Assembly (NCBI GenBank): GCA_024690965.1
Contig: JAILOG010000009.1
Coordinates: 1-64,000, forward strand
Source: Clostridiales bacterium
Lineage (GTDB): Bacteria > Bacillota > Clostridia > Oscillospirales > Acutalibacteraceae
Reading direction: 5' to 3'
Length of the DNA stretch: 64,000 nucleotides
Shown here: in pieces, positions 9,191 through 18,061 of the stretch
Numbering within the stretch: the stretch's first letter is position 1
How the letters are laid out: the number at the start of each line of letters is the position of its first letter
Program-made: the position numbers and the translations under genes
The notes under the pieces: generated by a model
The model's database searches: none
Told to the model about the DNA's origin: nothing
The model's input: the letters and a program-made list of their open reading frames with translations, nothing else

Positions 9191-9851
9191 AAAAAGCGAT
9201 CTGAATAAGGAATGGTTGAGAAGCCGTGGCTCAAAATCTAAAACCGTAAGAATAAACCCGGAGTATCATTTGATTTTTACCGAAGGTACAGATACAGAAC
9301 CTAACTACTTTGAGGCGATAAAGAATGAGATCAACAAAAGCTTTAAGGAGCGTATCAGCGTTGAGATCGAAGGTGCGGGAAATAATACGGTAAACCTGTT
9401 TTTTAAAGCAAAAGCAAAAGCGGAGAGCAATCCAAACGGTTTTAAGCATGTATGGGTAGTATATGATACAGATGATTTTCCTGCGGAGCATATAAATAAA
9501 ACCGCGGAGCTTTGTGTCAAGTATTCTACGGAAGATACAACATATCATGCGATTTGGTCTAACCAATGTATAGAGCTTTGGTTTTTGCTCCATTTCGGAT
9601 TCTATCAATCGGATATTCACAGAAATGAATACGGAGATAAGCTCACGCAGTATTTGTCAAATATGGATTCAGGCGAATACAAAAAAGGTCGTGATGATAT
9701 GTATGACATACTAAAGCCTTATATTGAGCGAGCAATAGAGAACGCTAAAAAGCTTGAAGAAAAGAATAAGGGGAAAACGCCTGCCGATTCTGCTCCAGGA
9801 ACACAAGTGTATAAGATAATAGAAAAGCTAAAACCGTATTTAGAGTTATAA
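9171..9851 (+). CDS. rloB: RloB family TOPRIM-like nuclease/effector
   Basis: A 226-residue RloB-like protein. FTEGTDTEPNYFEAIK near residues 32-47 gives the acidic glutamate of a TOPRIM-like fold, and VWVVYDTDDFP near residue 102 gives the Asp-x-Asp metal site. WSNQCIELWFLLHF is the conserved hydrophobic core. RloB proteins are found next to ATPases in restriction and defence islands and are presumed effectors. The start lies inside the ATPase gene after GGAGGCGAATGGA, so the two products are made together. Confidence 0.85.
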   Translation: MSLKPTKKSDLNKEWLRSRGSKSKTVRINPEYHLIFTEGTDTEPNYFEAIKNEINKSFKERISVEIEGAGNNTVNLFFKAKAKAESNPNGFKHVWVVYDTDDFPAEHINKTAELCVKYSTEDTTYHAIWSNQCIELWFLLHFGFYQSDIHRNEYGDKLTQYLSNMDSGEYKKGRDDMYDILKPYIERAIENAKKLEEKNKGKTPADSAPGTQVYKIIEKLKPYLEL

Positions 9852-9885
9852 ATGCGTGCTATGTTTAAATCAAATATCAGAATGA

Positions 9886-9912
9886 AACGTCGGTTGAGCC
9901 CCGGCGTTTTTT
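9886..9912 (+). terminator. Rho-independent terminator of the cargo unit
   Basis: AACGTCGG pairs with CCGGCGTT (one G-T pair) around a seven-base loop, followed by six or more T with one interruption. It ends the ATPase/RloB unit 35 bases after rloB and just before the PrgI ribosome site. Confidence 0.8.
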
Positions 9913-9933
9913 CTTTTCTAAGGAGGGAACAAT

Positions 9934-10311
9934 TTGGAAATAAAAATAAACCGTGAAATACGAAATTACACAGAATCAATGTTTTTCGGACTGTCTATGC
10001 GGCAGTTCTTTTTTTCTGTCATCGGTGTGGGCTTTGCTGTGCTGATGTACTTTATGCTGCGACCGTATCTCGGTACGGAAACACTTTCGTGGATGTGTAT
10101 GCTCGGTGCTGCACCGTTTGTTGCGATGGGATTCATAACCTACAACGGCATGACAGCGGAGCAGTTTGCGCGGACTTGGATACGAAGTAAATTTATTGAG
10201 CCGCAAAAGGTGAAGTTTGAGTGTGATACCTTTTATCACGAAGCAATACAGAAACAAAACACGCCAAAATTTATGAAGAAGGGAAGAAAGCCAAATGATG
10301 AAATCGCTTAA
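9934..10311 (+). CDS. PrgI family (VirB3-like) protein
   Basis: A 125-residue protein with MEIKINREIRNYTESMFFGLSMRQ at its start (residues 1-24), then two membrane segments (about 27-45 and 50-68). The tail RTWIRSKFIEP is typical of PrgI/VirB3-like partners of VirB4. It uses a TTG start at 9934 after a strong AAGGAGG. It overlaps the VirB4 gene by 17 bases. Confidence 0.85.
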   Translation: MEIKINREIRNYTESMFFGLSMRQFFFSVIGVGFAVLMYFMLRPYLGTETLSWMCMLGAAPFVAMGFITYNGMTAEQFARTWIRSKFIEPQKVKFECDTFYHEAIQKQNTPKFMKKGRKPNDEIA

Positions 10312-12634
10312 AAATATGTTAAAACAGGATAAAGAAAAATACACCGTCCCAAAATCCGTCCATGACTATATCCCCATAAATTCAATATGGCAGGACGGGA
10401 TTTTTAAGGTCGGAAACCGATACACAAAAACATTTAAATTTGAGGATATAAACTATCTTGTTGCAAGCAAAGAAGATAAGGAAACGATGTTCCTTGCATA
10501 TTCGGAGTTACTCAATTCGCTTGACAGCGGAGCAACTACCAAGCTTACAATTAATAACAGAAAACTCAACCGTAATGAATTTGAGCAAAACATTCTTATG
10601 CCGGAGCGTAATGATAATCTTGAAATATACCGCAAGGAATATAACGATATGCTCCGTGACAAGGCGGCTGATGCTAACGGTATTATTCAAGAGAAATATA
10701 TCACAATATCGGTTGTCAAAAAGGATGTTGAAGATGCCAAAACTTATTTTTCTCGCATTGGAACCGACCTTGAAACTCACTTTACGGCGCTCGGCTCTAA
10801 ATGCTCGGAGCTTATTGCTACCGAAAGACTGCGAATACTGCACGATTTTTACCGACCGGGGCAGGAAGTGTATTTCCGCTTTGATATGAAAGAAATGATG
10901 CGCAAAGGTCACGATTTTAGGGATTATATTTGTCCCGACAGCATTGAGCGCTTTGATGATTATGTTAAACTCGGCGACAAGTTCGCGCGTGTGTTGTTTA
11001 TCAAGGATTATGCGGCGTATATCAAGGACAGTATGGTATCGGAGCTTACGGAGTTAAATCGCAATATGATGTTATCAATAGATGTTATGCCTATCCCGAC
11101 AGACGAGGCGGTTAGAGAAGTTGAAAACCGCTTGCTCGGGGTAGAAACTAACATAGCTAATTGGCAAAGAAGACAAAATCAAAACAATAATTTCTCAGCG
11201 GTTGTCCCATACGATATGGAATTGCAACGAGCAGAAAGCAAGGAGTTTTTAGATGACCTTACAACCCGTGACCAGCGAATGATGTGCGCAACGATTACGC
11301 TCGTTCATGCGGCAGATACAAAAGAACAGCTCGACTCAGACACGGAAGCACTGTTATCTACTGCAAGGCGGCACCTTTGCCAGTTGGCTGTACTCAAATT
11401 TCAGCAAATGGACGGACTTAATACCGTTTTGCCTATCGGTTGCCGTAAAATAAATGTTTTAAGAACGCTAACTACTGAAAGCCTTGCGGTATTTATGCCG
11501 TTTAAGGTACAGGAGATCGGTCACGAACGAGGAATATACTACGGTCAAAACGCTATCAGCAACAATATGATAATCGCAAACCGCCGTCACTTGCTAAACG
11601 GTAACTCGTTTATCCTCGGTGTATCAGGCTCAGGTAAATCGTTTGCCGGGAAATGCGAAATAGCAAACCTGATGCTTGACGGCGATTCGGATATTATAAT
11701 CATCGACCCGGAGCGAGAATACGCGCCGCTTGTAAAGGCGCTTGGCGGTGAAATAATTGATATTTCAGCAACAAGTAAAAATCACATCAACGCAATGGAT
11801 ATGTCAAAGGATTACGGTGACGGCGAGGACCCTGTAATACTCAAATCAGAGTTCATTCTGTCACTTTGCGAACAGCTAATCGGCAGTCACAGCCTCGGAG
11901 CAAAAGAAAAATCCCTAATAGACCGTTGTACTAAGCTTGTCTACCGCAACTATAAACGCAGAGGATATAAAGGGGTAGTGCCGACGCTTAAAGAGTTCCG
12001 TGCGGAGCTTCTCAAACAAGAGGAACCCGAAGCACAGGATATTGCACTTGCTATTGAGCTGTTTACCGATGGCTCACTCGACACCTTTGCAAAAAAGACA
12101 AATGTTGATGTAGACAACCGCCTGATTTGCTATGATATTCTCGACCTCGGCAAGCAGTTATTGCCTATCGGTATGCTCGTCGTGCTTGACAGTATCTTAA
12201 ACAGGATAACCACCAACAGAGCGATAGGCAAAAACACATTCATATTCATTGATGAAATCTATTTGCTGTTTCAGCATGAATACAGCGCAAACTTCCTTTT
12301 TACGCTCTGGAAGCGTGTACGCAAGTACGGAGCGTTCTGCACAGGTATCACGCAGAATGTAGACGACCTATTACAGAGCCACACGGCAAGGACAATGCTT
12401 GCAAACTCGGAATTTGTAATAATGCTCAATCAAGCGGCGACCGACCGTATCAAGCTTGCGGAATTGATGGGTATCTCAGATACACAGCTTTCGTATATTA
12501 CGAATGTCGAAGCCGGTCGCGGACTTATGAAGGTAGGTTCGTCACTTGTTCCGTTTATAAACAAGTTCCCCAAGAACACAAAGCTCTATGGGCTTATGAC
12601 AACCCGATTATCTGACATGTCAGATAAAAACTAG
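10295..12634 (+). CDS. VirB4/TraE-type conjugation ATPase
   Basis: A 779-residue motor ATPase of the type IV secretion channel. Walker A is LGVSGSGKSFAGK near residue 445. DPEREY follows as in VirB4, and Walker B is NTFIFIDEIYLLF near residue 652. The N-terminal 400 residues carry the usual VirB4 regulatory region. It energises assembly and substrate passage at the inner face of the membrane. Full length for the family, no defects seen. Confidence 0.95.
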   Translation: MMKSLKNMLKQDKEKYTVPKSVHDYIPINSIWQDGIFKVGNRYTKTFKFEDINYLVASKEDKETMFLAYSELLNSLDSGATTKLTINNRKLNRNEFEQNILMPERNDNLEIYRKEYNDMLRDKAADANGIIQEKYITISVVKKDVEDAKTYFSRIGTDLETHFTALGSKCSELIATERLRILHDFYRPGQEVYFRFDMKEMMRKGHDFRDYICPDSIERFDDYVKLGDKFARVLFIKDYAAYIKDSMVSELTELNRNMMLSIDVMPIPTDEAVREVENRLLGVETNIANWQRRQNQNNNFSAVVPYDMELQRAESKEFLDDLTTRDQRMMCATITLVHAADTKEQLDSDTEALLSTARRHLCQLAVLKFQQMDGLNTVLPIGCRKINVLRTLTTESLAVFMPFKVQEIGHERGIYYGQNAISNNMIIANRRHLLNGNSFILGVSGSGKSFAGKCEIANLMLDGDSDIIIIDPEREYAPLVKALGGEIIDISATSKNHINAMDMSKDYGDGEDPVILKSEFILSLCEQLIGSHSLGAKEKSLIDRCTKLVYRNYKRRGYKGVVPTLKEFRAELLKQEEPEAQDIALAIELFTDGSLDTFAKKTNVDVDNRLICYDILDLGKQLLPIGMLVVLDSILNRITTNRAIGKNTFIFIDEIYLLFQHEYSANFLFTLWKRVRKYGAFCTGITQNVDDLLQSHTARTMLANSEFVIMLNQAATDRIKLAELMGISDTQLSYITNVEAGRGLMKVGSSLVPFINKFPKNTKLYGLMTTRLSDMSDKN

Positions 12635-12647
12635 GAGGTGAGCAACA

Positions 12648-13388
12648 ATGACTGAATTAAGAGATCATCCGCAGATAGCGGAATTAATGGAAACACTTGA
12701 AAAGAATGATATGCACAAAGAAAAAGAAAAGGTGGAGTCACTTGTCGATTATATCGGCGATATGGAGCAAACTTTGACGGAAATGCTCAGAGAAATGCAG
12801 GATATGCGCAAAGAGGTAAGCCTTATTCATAACAATTCTATCCGAGTCAAGTGCCAAAACCTTGTGCAAAAGACAGAGGATAAGATAAAACAGGGACTTG
12901 CTGTTGTAGTCAAAATTAAGGACAATCTCATTCAATCCGCAAAAAATGCGGTAAAAACTTTTAAGGAAAAAGGCAAAGAGGCTTTTCATAACGCCGTGAT
13001 AGCAATGAAGATACCGGAAACGCTCGATAAACTTGCTGATTTGTTCGGTAAATTCTCAAGGGATATTGAACAGGACATTGAAAAGGTAAAATCGATGCAG
13101 ACGGAGCTTTCAAGCGCGAAGGGACATCTGAGAAACTTCGGGCGGCTTCTTATCGGCAAATCAGCAAAAGAAGCGGAGAAAGCCAATGCCGACAAGGGTA
13201 TCCTGATGCGCTTTGGCAAGCTGCTTGATAAGATGAGCAACGGTTTTGGCAACTTATCTCAAAAGGCAATGGATAAAGCCGATACGATACGCATATCTCA
13301 TGTCAGGGATTCGGTGAGAAAAGAACTCGATGCTCTGAAGGAAATCAAAACGGGGCGCGCTAAATCTGATTCTGCCCGAGAGAGATAA
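12648..13388 (+). CDS. DUF6674-like coiled-coil ICE protein
   Basis: A 246-residue helical, Lys/Glu-rich protein. The N-terminus (ELRDHPQIAELMETLEK) matches the DUF6674 proteins that stand between VirB4 and the CHAP hydrolase in Tn1549-like elements. Long amphipathic helices cover residues 30-130. No enzymatic motif is seen. There is an AGGAGG ribosome site in the gap after virB4. A structural or envelope role is possible but unproven. Confidence 0.7.
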   Translation: MTELRDHPQIAELMETLEKNDMHKEKEKVESLVDYIGDMEQTLTEMLREMQDMRKEVSLIHNNSIRVKCQNLVQKTEDKIKQGLAVVVKIKDNLIQSAKNAVKTFKEKGKEAFHNAVIAMKIPETLDKLADLFGKFSRDIEQDIEKVKSMQTELSSAKGHLRNFGRLLIGKSAKEAEKANADKGILMRFGKLLDKMSNGFGNLSQKAMDKADTIRISHVRDSVRKELDALKEIKTGRAKSDSARER

Positions 13389-13405
13389 CGGGGGGGTGAT
13401 TTGCT

Positions 13406-15187
13406 TTGAAGGAAATTAAAACAAGAGGCAGTCGTAAAAAAACGAAAGCTCTCGATAAGACATCAGACCTTGCTTCCAAGATGAAGCAGGGTCTGATTCG
13501 CTCTAAGGACCAATTTCAGAATTTAGCCGATGACGGGCAGATAACACCCGATGAATATGCTCAGGACCAAGTAAAGTATGTATCGGAGAACGCCGTCGGC
13601 GATGTCGCTCACAGCTCAAAAGAAACCGTTAAAAAGACATTTGACGGCGGCAAAAACCTTGCCCGAAAAATCAACCAAAAGAGGCTTGATGCCAACAGCA
13701 TAAAACAAAAGAGCCGCGGTGCTGACAGCATTAAGCAGACGGCAAAATCTACCGGCAATCAAACCTTTAAAACAATGCAAAAAGACATCAAAACCGCAGG
13801 GCAATCAACAAACAGCGCAATTAAAGTTCCCAATCAGACAGCGAAAACAGGAATTAAAGAATCAAAAAAGGCGGCAAAAACAACTGCCAAATCATCGGCG
13901 CAAACAGCGAGAAAGACGATCAAAACATCTAAGCAAACCGCAAGAGCCGCAATAAAGACATCAGGTCATTCGGCGAAGTCCGCACAAAGAACAGCACAAG
14001 CAGCAAATAAAACAGCGGAAGCCGGCAGAAAGCTTGCCGCAAAATCTGCAAAGGCTGCCAAAAAAGCGGCAGAAACAGCGGCAAAAAGTGCGAAGGCTGC
14101 CGCTAAAGCGACCGAAGCCGCGATTAAGGCAATGATAGCCGGCATAAAAAGTCTTATTTCCGCCATTGCCGCAGGCGGCTGGGTTGCGGCTGTGATAATA
14201 ATAGTTATTGTTATGATAGCTCTTATTGTCGGCTCGTGCTTCGGGATTTTTTACAGCTCGGGCGATACGGACGGTTTGACGATGCAGGGGGCAATCAACG
14301 GTATTAACACTGAGTATCAGGCAAAGATTGAAGAAACGAAAAACTCTGTCGCTCATGATATTCTTGAAATGAAGGGCAGTCGTGCGAGATGGCAGGATGT
14401 CCTCGCTGTCTATGCGGTCAAAACGACAACCGATCCCAATAACCCGCAGGAAGTCGCAACGATGGATGATGGTAAGTACGACCTTCTAAAGGGCGTTTTT
14501 TGGGATATGCACCAAATATCAAAAAATACCGAAACAAAGAAAGTCAAGGAATACACCGAAAAGCCCGATACCAACGGAGATATTATCGTGACTGAAAAAG
14601 AAGTATCTAAGACCATATTGCATATAAATGTGAAGCATATGTCGGTTGCTGAAATGAAATCAAAATACGGCTTCAACAACGATCAGAAAGCACAGCTTGA
14701 TGAACTTCTCGCGGAAGATAAAGCAAAGCTTTGGAGCAGTGTGTTATACGGAACAGTAAGCGATGATATTGTTAATGTTGCAATGTCACAGCTTGGCAAT
14801 GTCGGCGGTCAGCCTTACTGGAGCTGGTACGGCTTTGACAGCCGTGTGGAGTGGTGCGCTTGCTTCGTGAGCTGGTGCGCAAATGAGTGCGGATATATTA
14901 ATTCAGGCGTTGCGCCAAAATTCGCGGGTTGCGGACAGGGCGTTCAATGGTTTAAGGAACGAGATCAGTGGCAGGACAACACTTTTGTTCCAAAGCCGGG
15001 AGATATGATATTCTTTGATTGGGAATATGACGGACTAACGGGCACTGCCGACCATGTAGGAATTGTGGAAAAGGTTGAAGGCAATACTGTTTACACGATT
15101 GAAGGTAATTCAGGCGATGCTTGCATACAAAGGTCTTATACAGTAGGATATTATGAGATATTAGGCTATGGGCAGTTATGTCCATGA
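13406..15187 (+). CDS. Membrane-anchored CHAP-domain cell-wall hydrolase
   Basis: A 593-residue bitopic protein. Residues 1-250 are hydrophilic and repetitive (Lys, Thr, Ala and Gln in short QTAK/IKTS-like units), likely coiled. A single membrane span lies at about 255-285. An extracellular region follows, then a C-terminal CHAP amidase domain (about 455-593) with the catalytic Cys in WCACFVSWC and the His in TADHVGIVE, followed by a conserved Glu-Gly-Asn. Such proteins open peptidoglycan for the transfer channel. The start is TTG at 13406 after GGGGGGTG. Confidence 0.88.
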   Translation: MKEIKTRGSRKKTKALDKTSDLASKMKQGLIRSKDQFQNLADDGQITPDEYAQDQVKYVSENAVGDVAHSSKETVKKTFDGGKNLARKINQKRLDANSIKQKSRGADSIKQTAKSTGNQTFKTMQKDIKTAGQSTNSAIKVPNQTAKTGIKESKKAAKTTAKSSAQTARKTIKTSKQTARAAIKTSGHSAKSAQRTAQAANKTAEAGRKLAAKSAKAAKKAAETAAKSAKAAAKATEAAIKAMIAGIKSLISAIAAGGWVAAVIIIVIVMIALIVGSCFGIFYSSGDTDGLTMQGAINGINTEYQAKIEETKNSVAHDILEMKGSRARWQDVLAVYAVKTTTDPNNPQEVATMDDGKYDLLKGVFWDMHQISKNTETKKVKEYTEKPDTNGDIIVTEKEVSKTILHINVKHMSVAEMKSKYGFNNDQKAQLDELLAEDKAKLWSSVLYGTVSDDIVNVAMSQLGNVGGQPYWSWYGFDSRVEWCACFVSWCANECGYINSGVAPKFAGCGQGVQWFKERDQWQDNTFVPKPGDMIFFDWEYDGLTGTADHVGIVEKVEGNTVYTIEGNSGDACIQRSYTVGYYEILGYGQLCP

Positions 15188-15233
15188 GAATATTTGGCAT
15201 ACTAAATATTATGAAATGCGAGGAGGAATCAAT

Positions 15234-15401
15234 ATGAAAGGAATACACTTGAAATCATGGGAAATCGAAGATGACAGAGTGCATCTGATTTACGAAGATG
15301 ACACGGATTTTTATGTAAGAAAGTCCGATTTTGACCGCGCTTTCGGGTGTATCGTAAGCGGAGAAAAGAACGCAATTAAAAACGATTTTTCGATCAAGTG
15401 A
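15234..15401 (+). CDS. Small conserved-position ICE protein, function unknown
   Basis: A 55-residue protein. The ATG at 15234 is chosen because AGGAGGAA stands eight bases upstream; the longer reading from 15168 would overlap the CHAP gene without a ribosome site. It has alternating beta-strand-like segments (SWEIEDDRVHLIYEDDTDFY). No family is recognised. It is the last gene of the transfer operon, before two hairpins. Confidence 0.6.
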   Translation: MKGIHLKSWEIEDDRVHLIYEDDTDFYVRKSDFDRAFGCIVSGEKNAIKNDFSIK

Positions 15402-15411
15402 GCATAAAAAT

Positions 15412-15429
15412 GCCGCCCTTCGGGGCGGC
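15412..15429. terminator. GC-rich hairpin after the transfer operon
   Basis: GCCGCCC pairs with GGGCGGC around TTCG. On the minus strand it is followed by a T-run (the plus strand has AAAAAT before it), so it acts best as a minus-strand terminator. On the plus strand it may be a pausing or processing hairpin. Confidence 0.6.
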
Positions 15430-15574
15430 AAGGCGTACATAATCACCTGTTATAATAAATATGAATCGTGTATATTAAGATATTTTTGAAAAATATTTGT
15501 TATTTCAAACTATAGTGGAACTTTACCTTTTAGGTTTGTTGAGTATTGTTGATACAAACTTCAATTTATGATGA

Positions 15575-15606
15575 ACGGCAAAGCGATAAAGCCTTGCCGT
15601 GCTTTT
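15575..15606 (+). terminator. Terminator-like hairpin in the gap before the integrase
   Basis: ACGGCAA (15575-15581) pairs with TTGCCGT (15594-15600), followed by GCTTTTAT. It plausibly ends the transfer operon. The rest of the 15402-15961 gap is AT-rich, shows no convincing gene, and contains one copy of the 25-bp inverted repeat. Confidence 0.6.
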
Positions 15607-15728
15607 ATATGCTCGCATAATTCCCAAAAGAATGTGGAGAGAAACAGTAAACTATACTGAAAAATTAGTGTTAATGTTTGTTTTTTGCAAAATAAAAAAG
15701 CCGCCGGCAGCGACTGTATATGTCTTTA

Positions 15729-15753
15729 TTTCGTAAAGTATTTCCATTGAAGA
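15729..15753 (+). repeat. 25-bp inverted repeat, left copy (integrase flank)
   Basis: The sequence beginning TTTCGTAAAGTATTTCC is found again, perfectly and in inverted orientation, at 17168-17192 on the other side of the integrase gene. It may be an integrase arm-type or core site, or an inversion site. Confidence 0.8.
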
Positions 15754-15961
15754 TGCAGGGAAAGCTCCCTTTGATCTCTATGATTATACATAGTGTTGCA
15801 AGAATCGTCAAGTAGCAAAGCGAAAAATGTCATTATTATGTAGAAAAAAGTATCATTTTTTACAATTTGTGCCTGAAGTGCGTATTTATACGATACAGTA
15901 ATCGCTTTTTTACCGTCAGATTCTTGGTCAGCACAATAGAATAATTGAAAGGAGTTCAAAA

Positions 15962-17095
15962 ATGGCAAGAAAAGGCGAAAACATTTACAAAAGAAAAGAC
16001 GGTCGCTGGGAGGGGCGTTGTATATCATCTTACGGAATAGATGGGAAGGCAAAATACAGCTATGTATATGCAAAAACGTACAGCGGTGTTAAAAGGAAGC
16101 TTTCTGCTTTGAGGTCGAATGTAATTAATCTGACCGAGCGAAACAAATACGTAGATAAAAGAACATTCAATGATTGGATAACAGAGTGGAAGGAACAAAA
16201 AAGGCAATTCGTTAAGGAATCTACATTCATTAATTACGAAAACACGCTAAAAAATCATATTATTCCGCAACTCGGAAAATATCCTCTTGCAATGATAAGC
16301 ACGTCGTTGATGAAGCAATTTGTTATACAGAAACTTACCAACGGAAGATTAGATGGTAACGGCGGTCTGTCCGCCAAAACTTTGACTGATATTTTGGCTA
16401 TTATCAAGGAAGTGTTTAAATACGCTCAAAACTCAGGGGCTCAACCGATGTGTAATTTCTCACAGATACCCGTTAAGAGAGCGATACAAGAGATGAGAGT
16501 TCTGACTCGTAATGAAGAGAAGAGGCTTTTGTCTGTCATTACGGATGATATGGATGTATATAAACTCGGCGTGTATATATGTCTTTTTACAGGATTACGG
16601 GTAGGCGAACTCTGTGCCTTGCAGTGGAAGAATATATCGTTTTCAGATAAAGCTTTAAAAGTCGATCATACAATGCAGCGGTTGCAATGCGGTGACGAAC
16701 CTGGCACAAAGAAAACAAAAATAATAGTTTCAGATCCAAAAAGCTTTGCATCGGTAAGGATTATACCATTGCCGGACTTTCTGCTCGAAATGCTCCGTCC
16801 CTTTGCAGGCAGAGCAAATTCATTTGTATTGGCAAGTGAGAATAAAAAATACACGGAGCCGAGAATGATGCAAAATAAATTTAAAAAATATCTCAAAGAA
16901 GGTCATATCGCGGAAGCCAACTTCCATTCTTTAAGACACACTTTTGCTACAAGATGTATTGAATTAGGCTTTGATGTGAAAACTTTGAGTGAAATTTTGG
17001 GACATTCAAGCGTAAAGATAACCCTTGATCGTTACGTTCATTCCTCTTTGGAGCAAAAAATGTTCAACATGCAAAAACTAAACAGCATAGCGTAA
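15962..17095 (+). CDS. int: Tyrosine integrase of the ICE
   Basis: A 377-residue phage/ICE-type tyrosine recombinase. An N-terminal AP2-like arm-binding segment (ENIYKRKDGRWEGR) is followed by a SAM-like core-binding domain (about 65-165) and the catalytic domain with Arg in TGLRVGELCAL, His-x-x-Arg in HSLRHTFATR, His in LGHSSVKITLDRY and the nucleophile Tyr a few residues later. It excises and inserts the ICE. It has a GAAAGGAG ribosome site and is followed by a strong terminator. Confidence 0.92.
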   Translation: MARKGENIYKRKDGRWEGRCISSYGIDGKAKYSYVYAKTYSGVKRKLSALRSNVINLTERNKYVDKRTFNDWITEWKEQKRQFVKESTFINYENTLKNHIIPQLGKYPLAMISTSLMKQFVIQKLTNGRLDGNGGLSAKTLTDILAIIKEVFKYAQNSGAQPMCNFSQIPVKRAIQEMRVLTRNEEKRLLSVITDDMDVYKLGVYICLFTGLRVGELCALQWKNISFSDKALKVDHTMQRLQCGDEPGTKKTKIIVSDPKSFASVRIIPLPDFLLEMLRPFAGRANSFVLASENKKYTEPRMMQNKFKKYLKEGHIAEANFHSLRHTFATRCIELGFDVKTLSEILGHSSVKITLDRYVHSSLEQKMFNMQKLNSIA

Positions 17096-17123
17096 GAAAT
17101 TCTCCGTCAGATTAGCAGTCATA

Positions 17124-17168
17124 AAACAGGCGTATTTTTGATTATTTCAGAAAATATGCCTGTTTTTT
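17124..17168 (+). terminator. Terminator after the integrase
   Basis: AACAGGC plus TATTTT (17125-17138) pairs with AAAATA plus TGCCTGTT (17151-17164), with one bulged G, followed by six T. It ends the integrase transcript and directly abuts the right 25-bp repeat copy. Confidence 0.85.
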
Positions 17169-17192
17169 CTTCAATGGAAATACTTTACGAAA
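17168..17192 (-). repeat. 25-bp inverted repeat, right copy
   Basis: Exact reverse complement of 15729-15753. It lies just past the integrase terminator, near the expected right end of the ICE. Confidence 0.8.
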
Positions 17193-17289
17193 ATCGCGAC
17201 CTAAACCAATATATTATAATATTCATTATATCATTTTACCCTATTACTATTCATAGCGTTATGTGTTTTTCAAAAAATATTTAAAAATA

Positions 17290-17318
17290 TTGATATTGAA
17301 AATAATTTAGATTATAAT
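17290..17318 (+). promoter_or_regulatory. Promoter of the agrA-agrC operon
   Basis: TTGATA (17290-17295), a 17-base spacer and TATAAT (17313-17318), 45 bases before the response-regulator start. Confidence 0.7.
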
Positions 17319-17363
17319 CAATTATCATTACGCGACTGAAAGTAAGCGTGGAGGTGTCAGATT

Positions 17364-18056
17364 ATGAATATAGCAATTGTAGATGATGACTGTGTATACA
17401 TAAAAAAGATGAGTAAAACAGTAAATAAGATATACAATGACCTCAGTATAATTGGTTGCGTTGATACTTACACAGACAGTTATAGTTTTGTAGATAATAT
17501 GGGTAAATATCATTTAATTCTGCTTGATATAGATATTCCCGAAGTTAATGGATTTGAGCTGTTTCAAAGAATAAATGATAAATATGGCGATTCGGAATTA
17601 CCGTACGTTGTGTTTGTTTCAAATAAGGATGGACTGGTATTCAATGCGCTGAGCATGCTTCCTTTTACGTTTGTACGCAAAATTAATTTTGATGAAGATA
17701 TAGGCAAAATTATAACAACTATATATCACAGGTTGGAAACAAATAAGAGCGCATATGTGATAAGAGATGGCCGTGATGAGATTTGTTTGAGCACTCGTGA
17801 TATCATCTATTTATCAAAGCAAAATAACTATGTATTATTCCATACCACCAACGGCGTGTATAAGGAACGTACCAAAATGGATATAAAAGAACAGACTTTG
17901 CCGCAAACAGGTTTTGTGAGGATATCCAAAGGGTGTATAATAAACGCTCTGTATGTTTACCGTGTGGGAGCCAACACTATAGAACTCAAAACCGGTGAAA
18001 TCCTTAATATTGGTGAACCGTACAAAAAGAACATATTTAAACTTACGGCGAGGTGA
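17364..18056 (+). CDS. agrA: LytTR response regulator (AgrA-like)
   Basis: A 230-residue response regulator. The receiver domain (1-120) has the acidic pair in NIAIVDDD and the phospho-acceptor Asp in LILLDIDIPEVNG (about residue 55). The LytTR DNA-binding domain (about 130-230) includes DIIYLSKQNNYVLFHTT and the conserved FVRISKGCIINALYV. It is expected to bind paired 9-bp direct repeats such as those at 19384-19413. Its end overlaps the kinase reading frame, forming an operon with agrC. Confidence 0.9.
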   Translation: MNIAIVDDDCVYIKKMSKTVNKIYNDLSIIGCVDTYTDSYSFVDNMGKYHLILLDIDIPEVNGFELFQRINDKYGDSELPYVVFVSNKDGLVFNALSMLPFTFVRKINFDEDIGKIITTIYHRLETNKSAYVIRDGRDEICLSTRDIIYLSKQNNYVLFHTTNGVYKERTKMDIKEQTLPQTGFVRISKGCIINALYVYRVGANTIELKTGEILNIGEPYKKNIFKLTAR

Positions 18057-18061
18057 TTAAT

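Larger units (their letters stand above)
1..17192 (+). mobile_element. Integrative conjugative element, right part (left end outside window)
   Basis: Seen: an almost unbroken plus-strand series of conjugation genes (MobC, relaxase, PcfB, ArdC-like, VirD4, VirB2/B6/B3/B4-like, CHAP protein) ending in a tyrosine integrase at 15962-17095, followed by a strong terminator. Known: this gene order is typical of the Tn1549-like ICEs of Clostridia. Inferred: the right end lies shortly after the integrase, at about 17165-17300, because conjugation genes stop there and a chromosomal-type agr locus follows. The exact attachment site was not identified because the left end is outside the window. The element carries one clear cargo unit, the ATPase/RloB pair at 7915-9912. 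Confidence 0.85.

Noticed and set aside
13961-14356. Minus-strand frames rich in Cys/Phe or Ala opposite the CHAP gene.
   Set aside because: They mirror the Lys/Ala-rich repeats of the CHAP protein and have repetitive composition.
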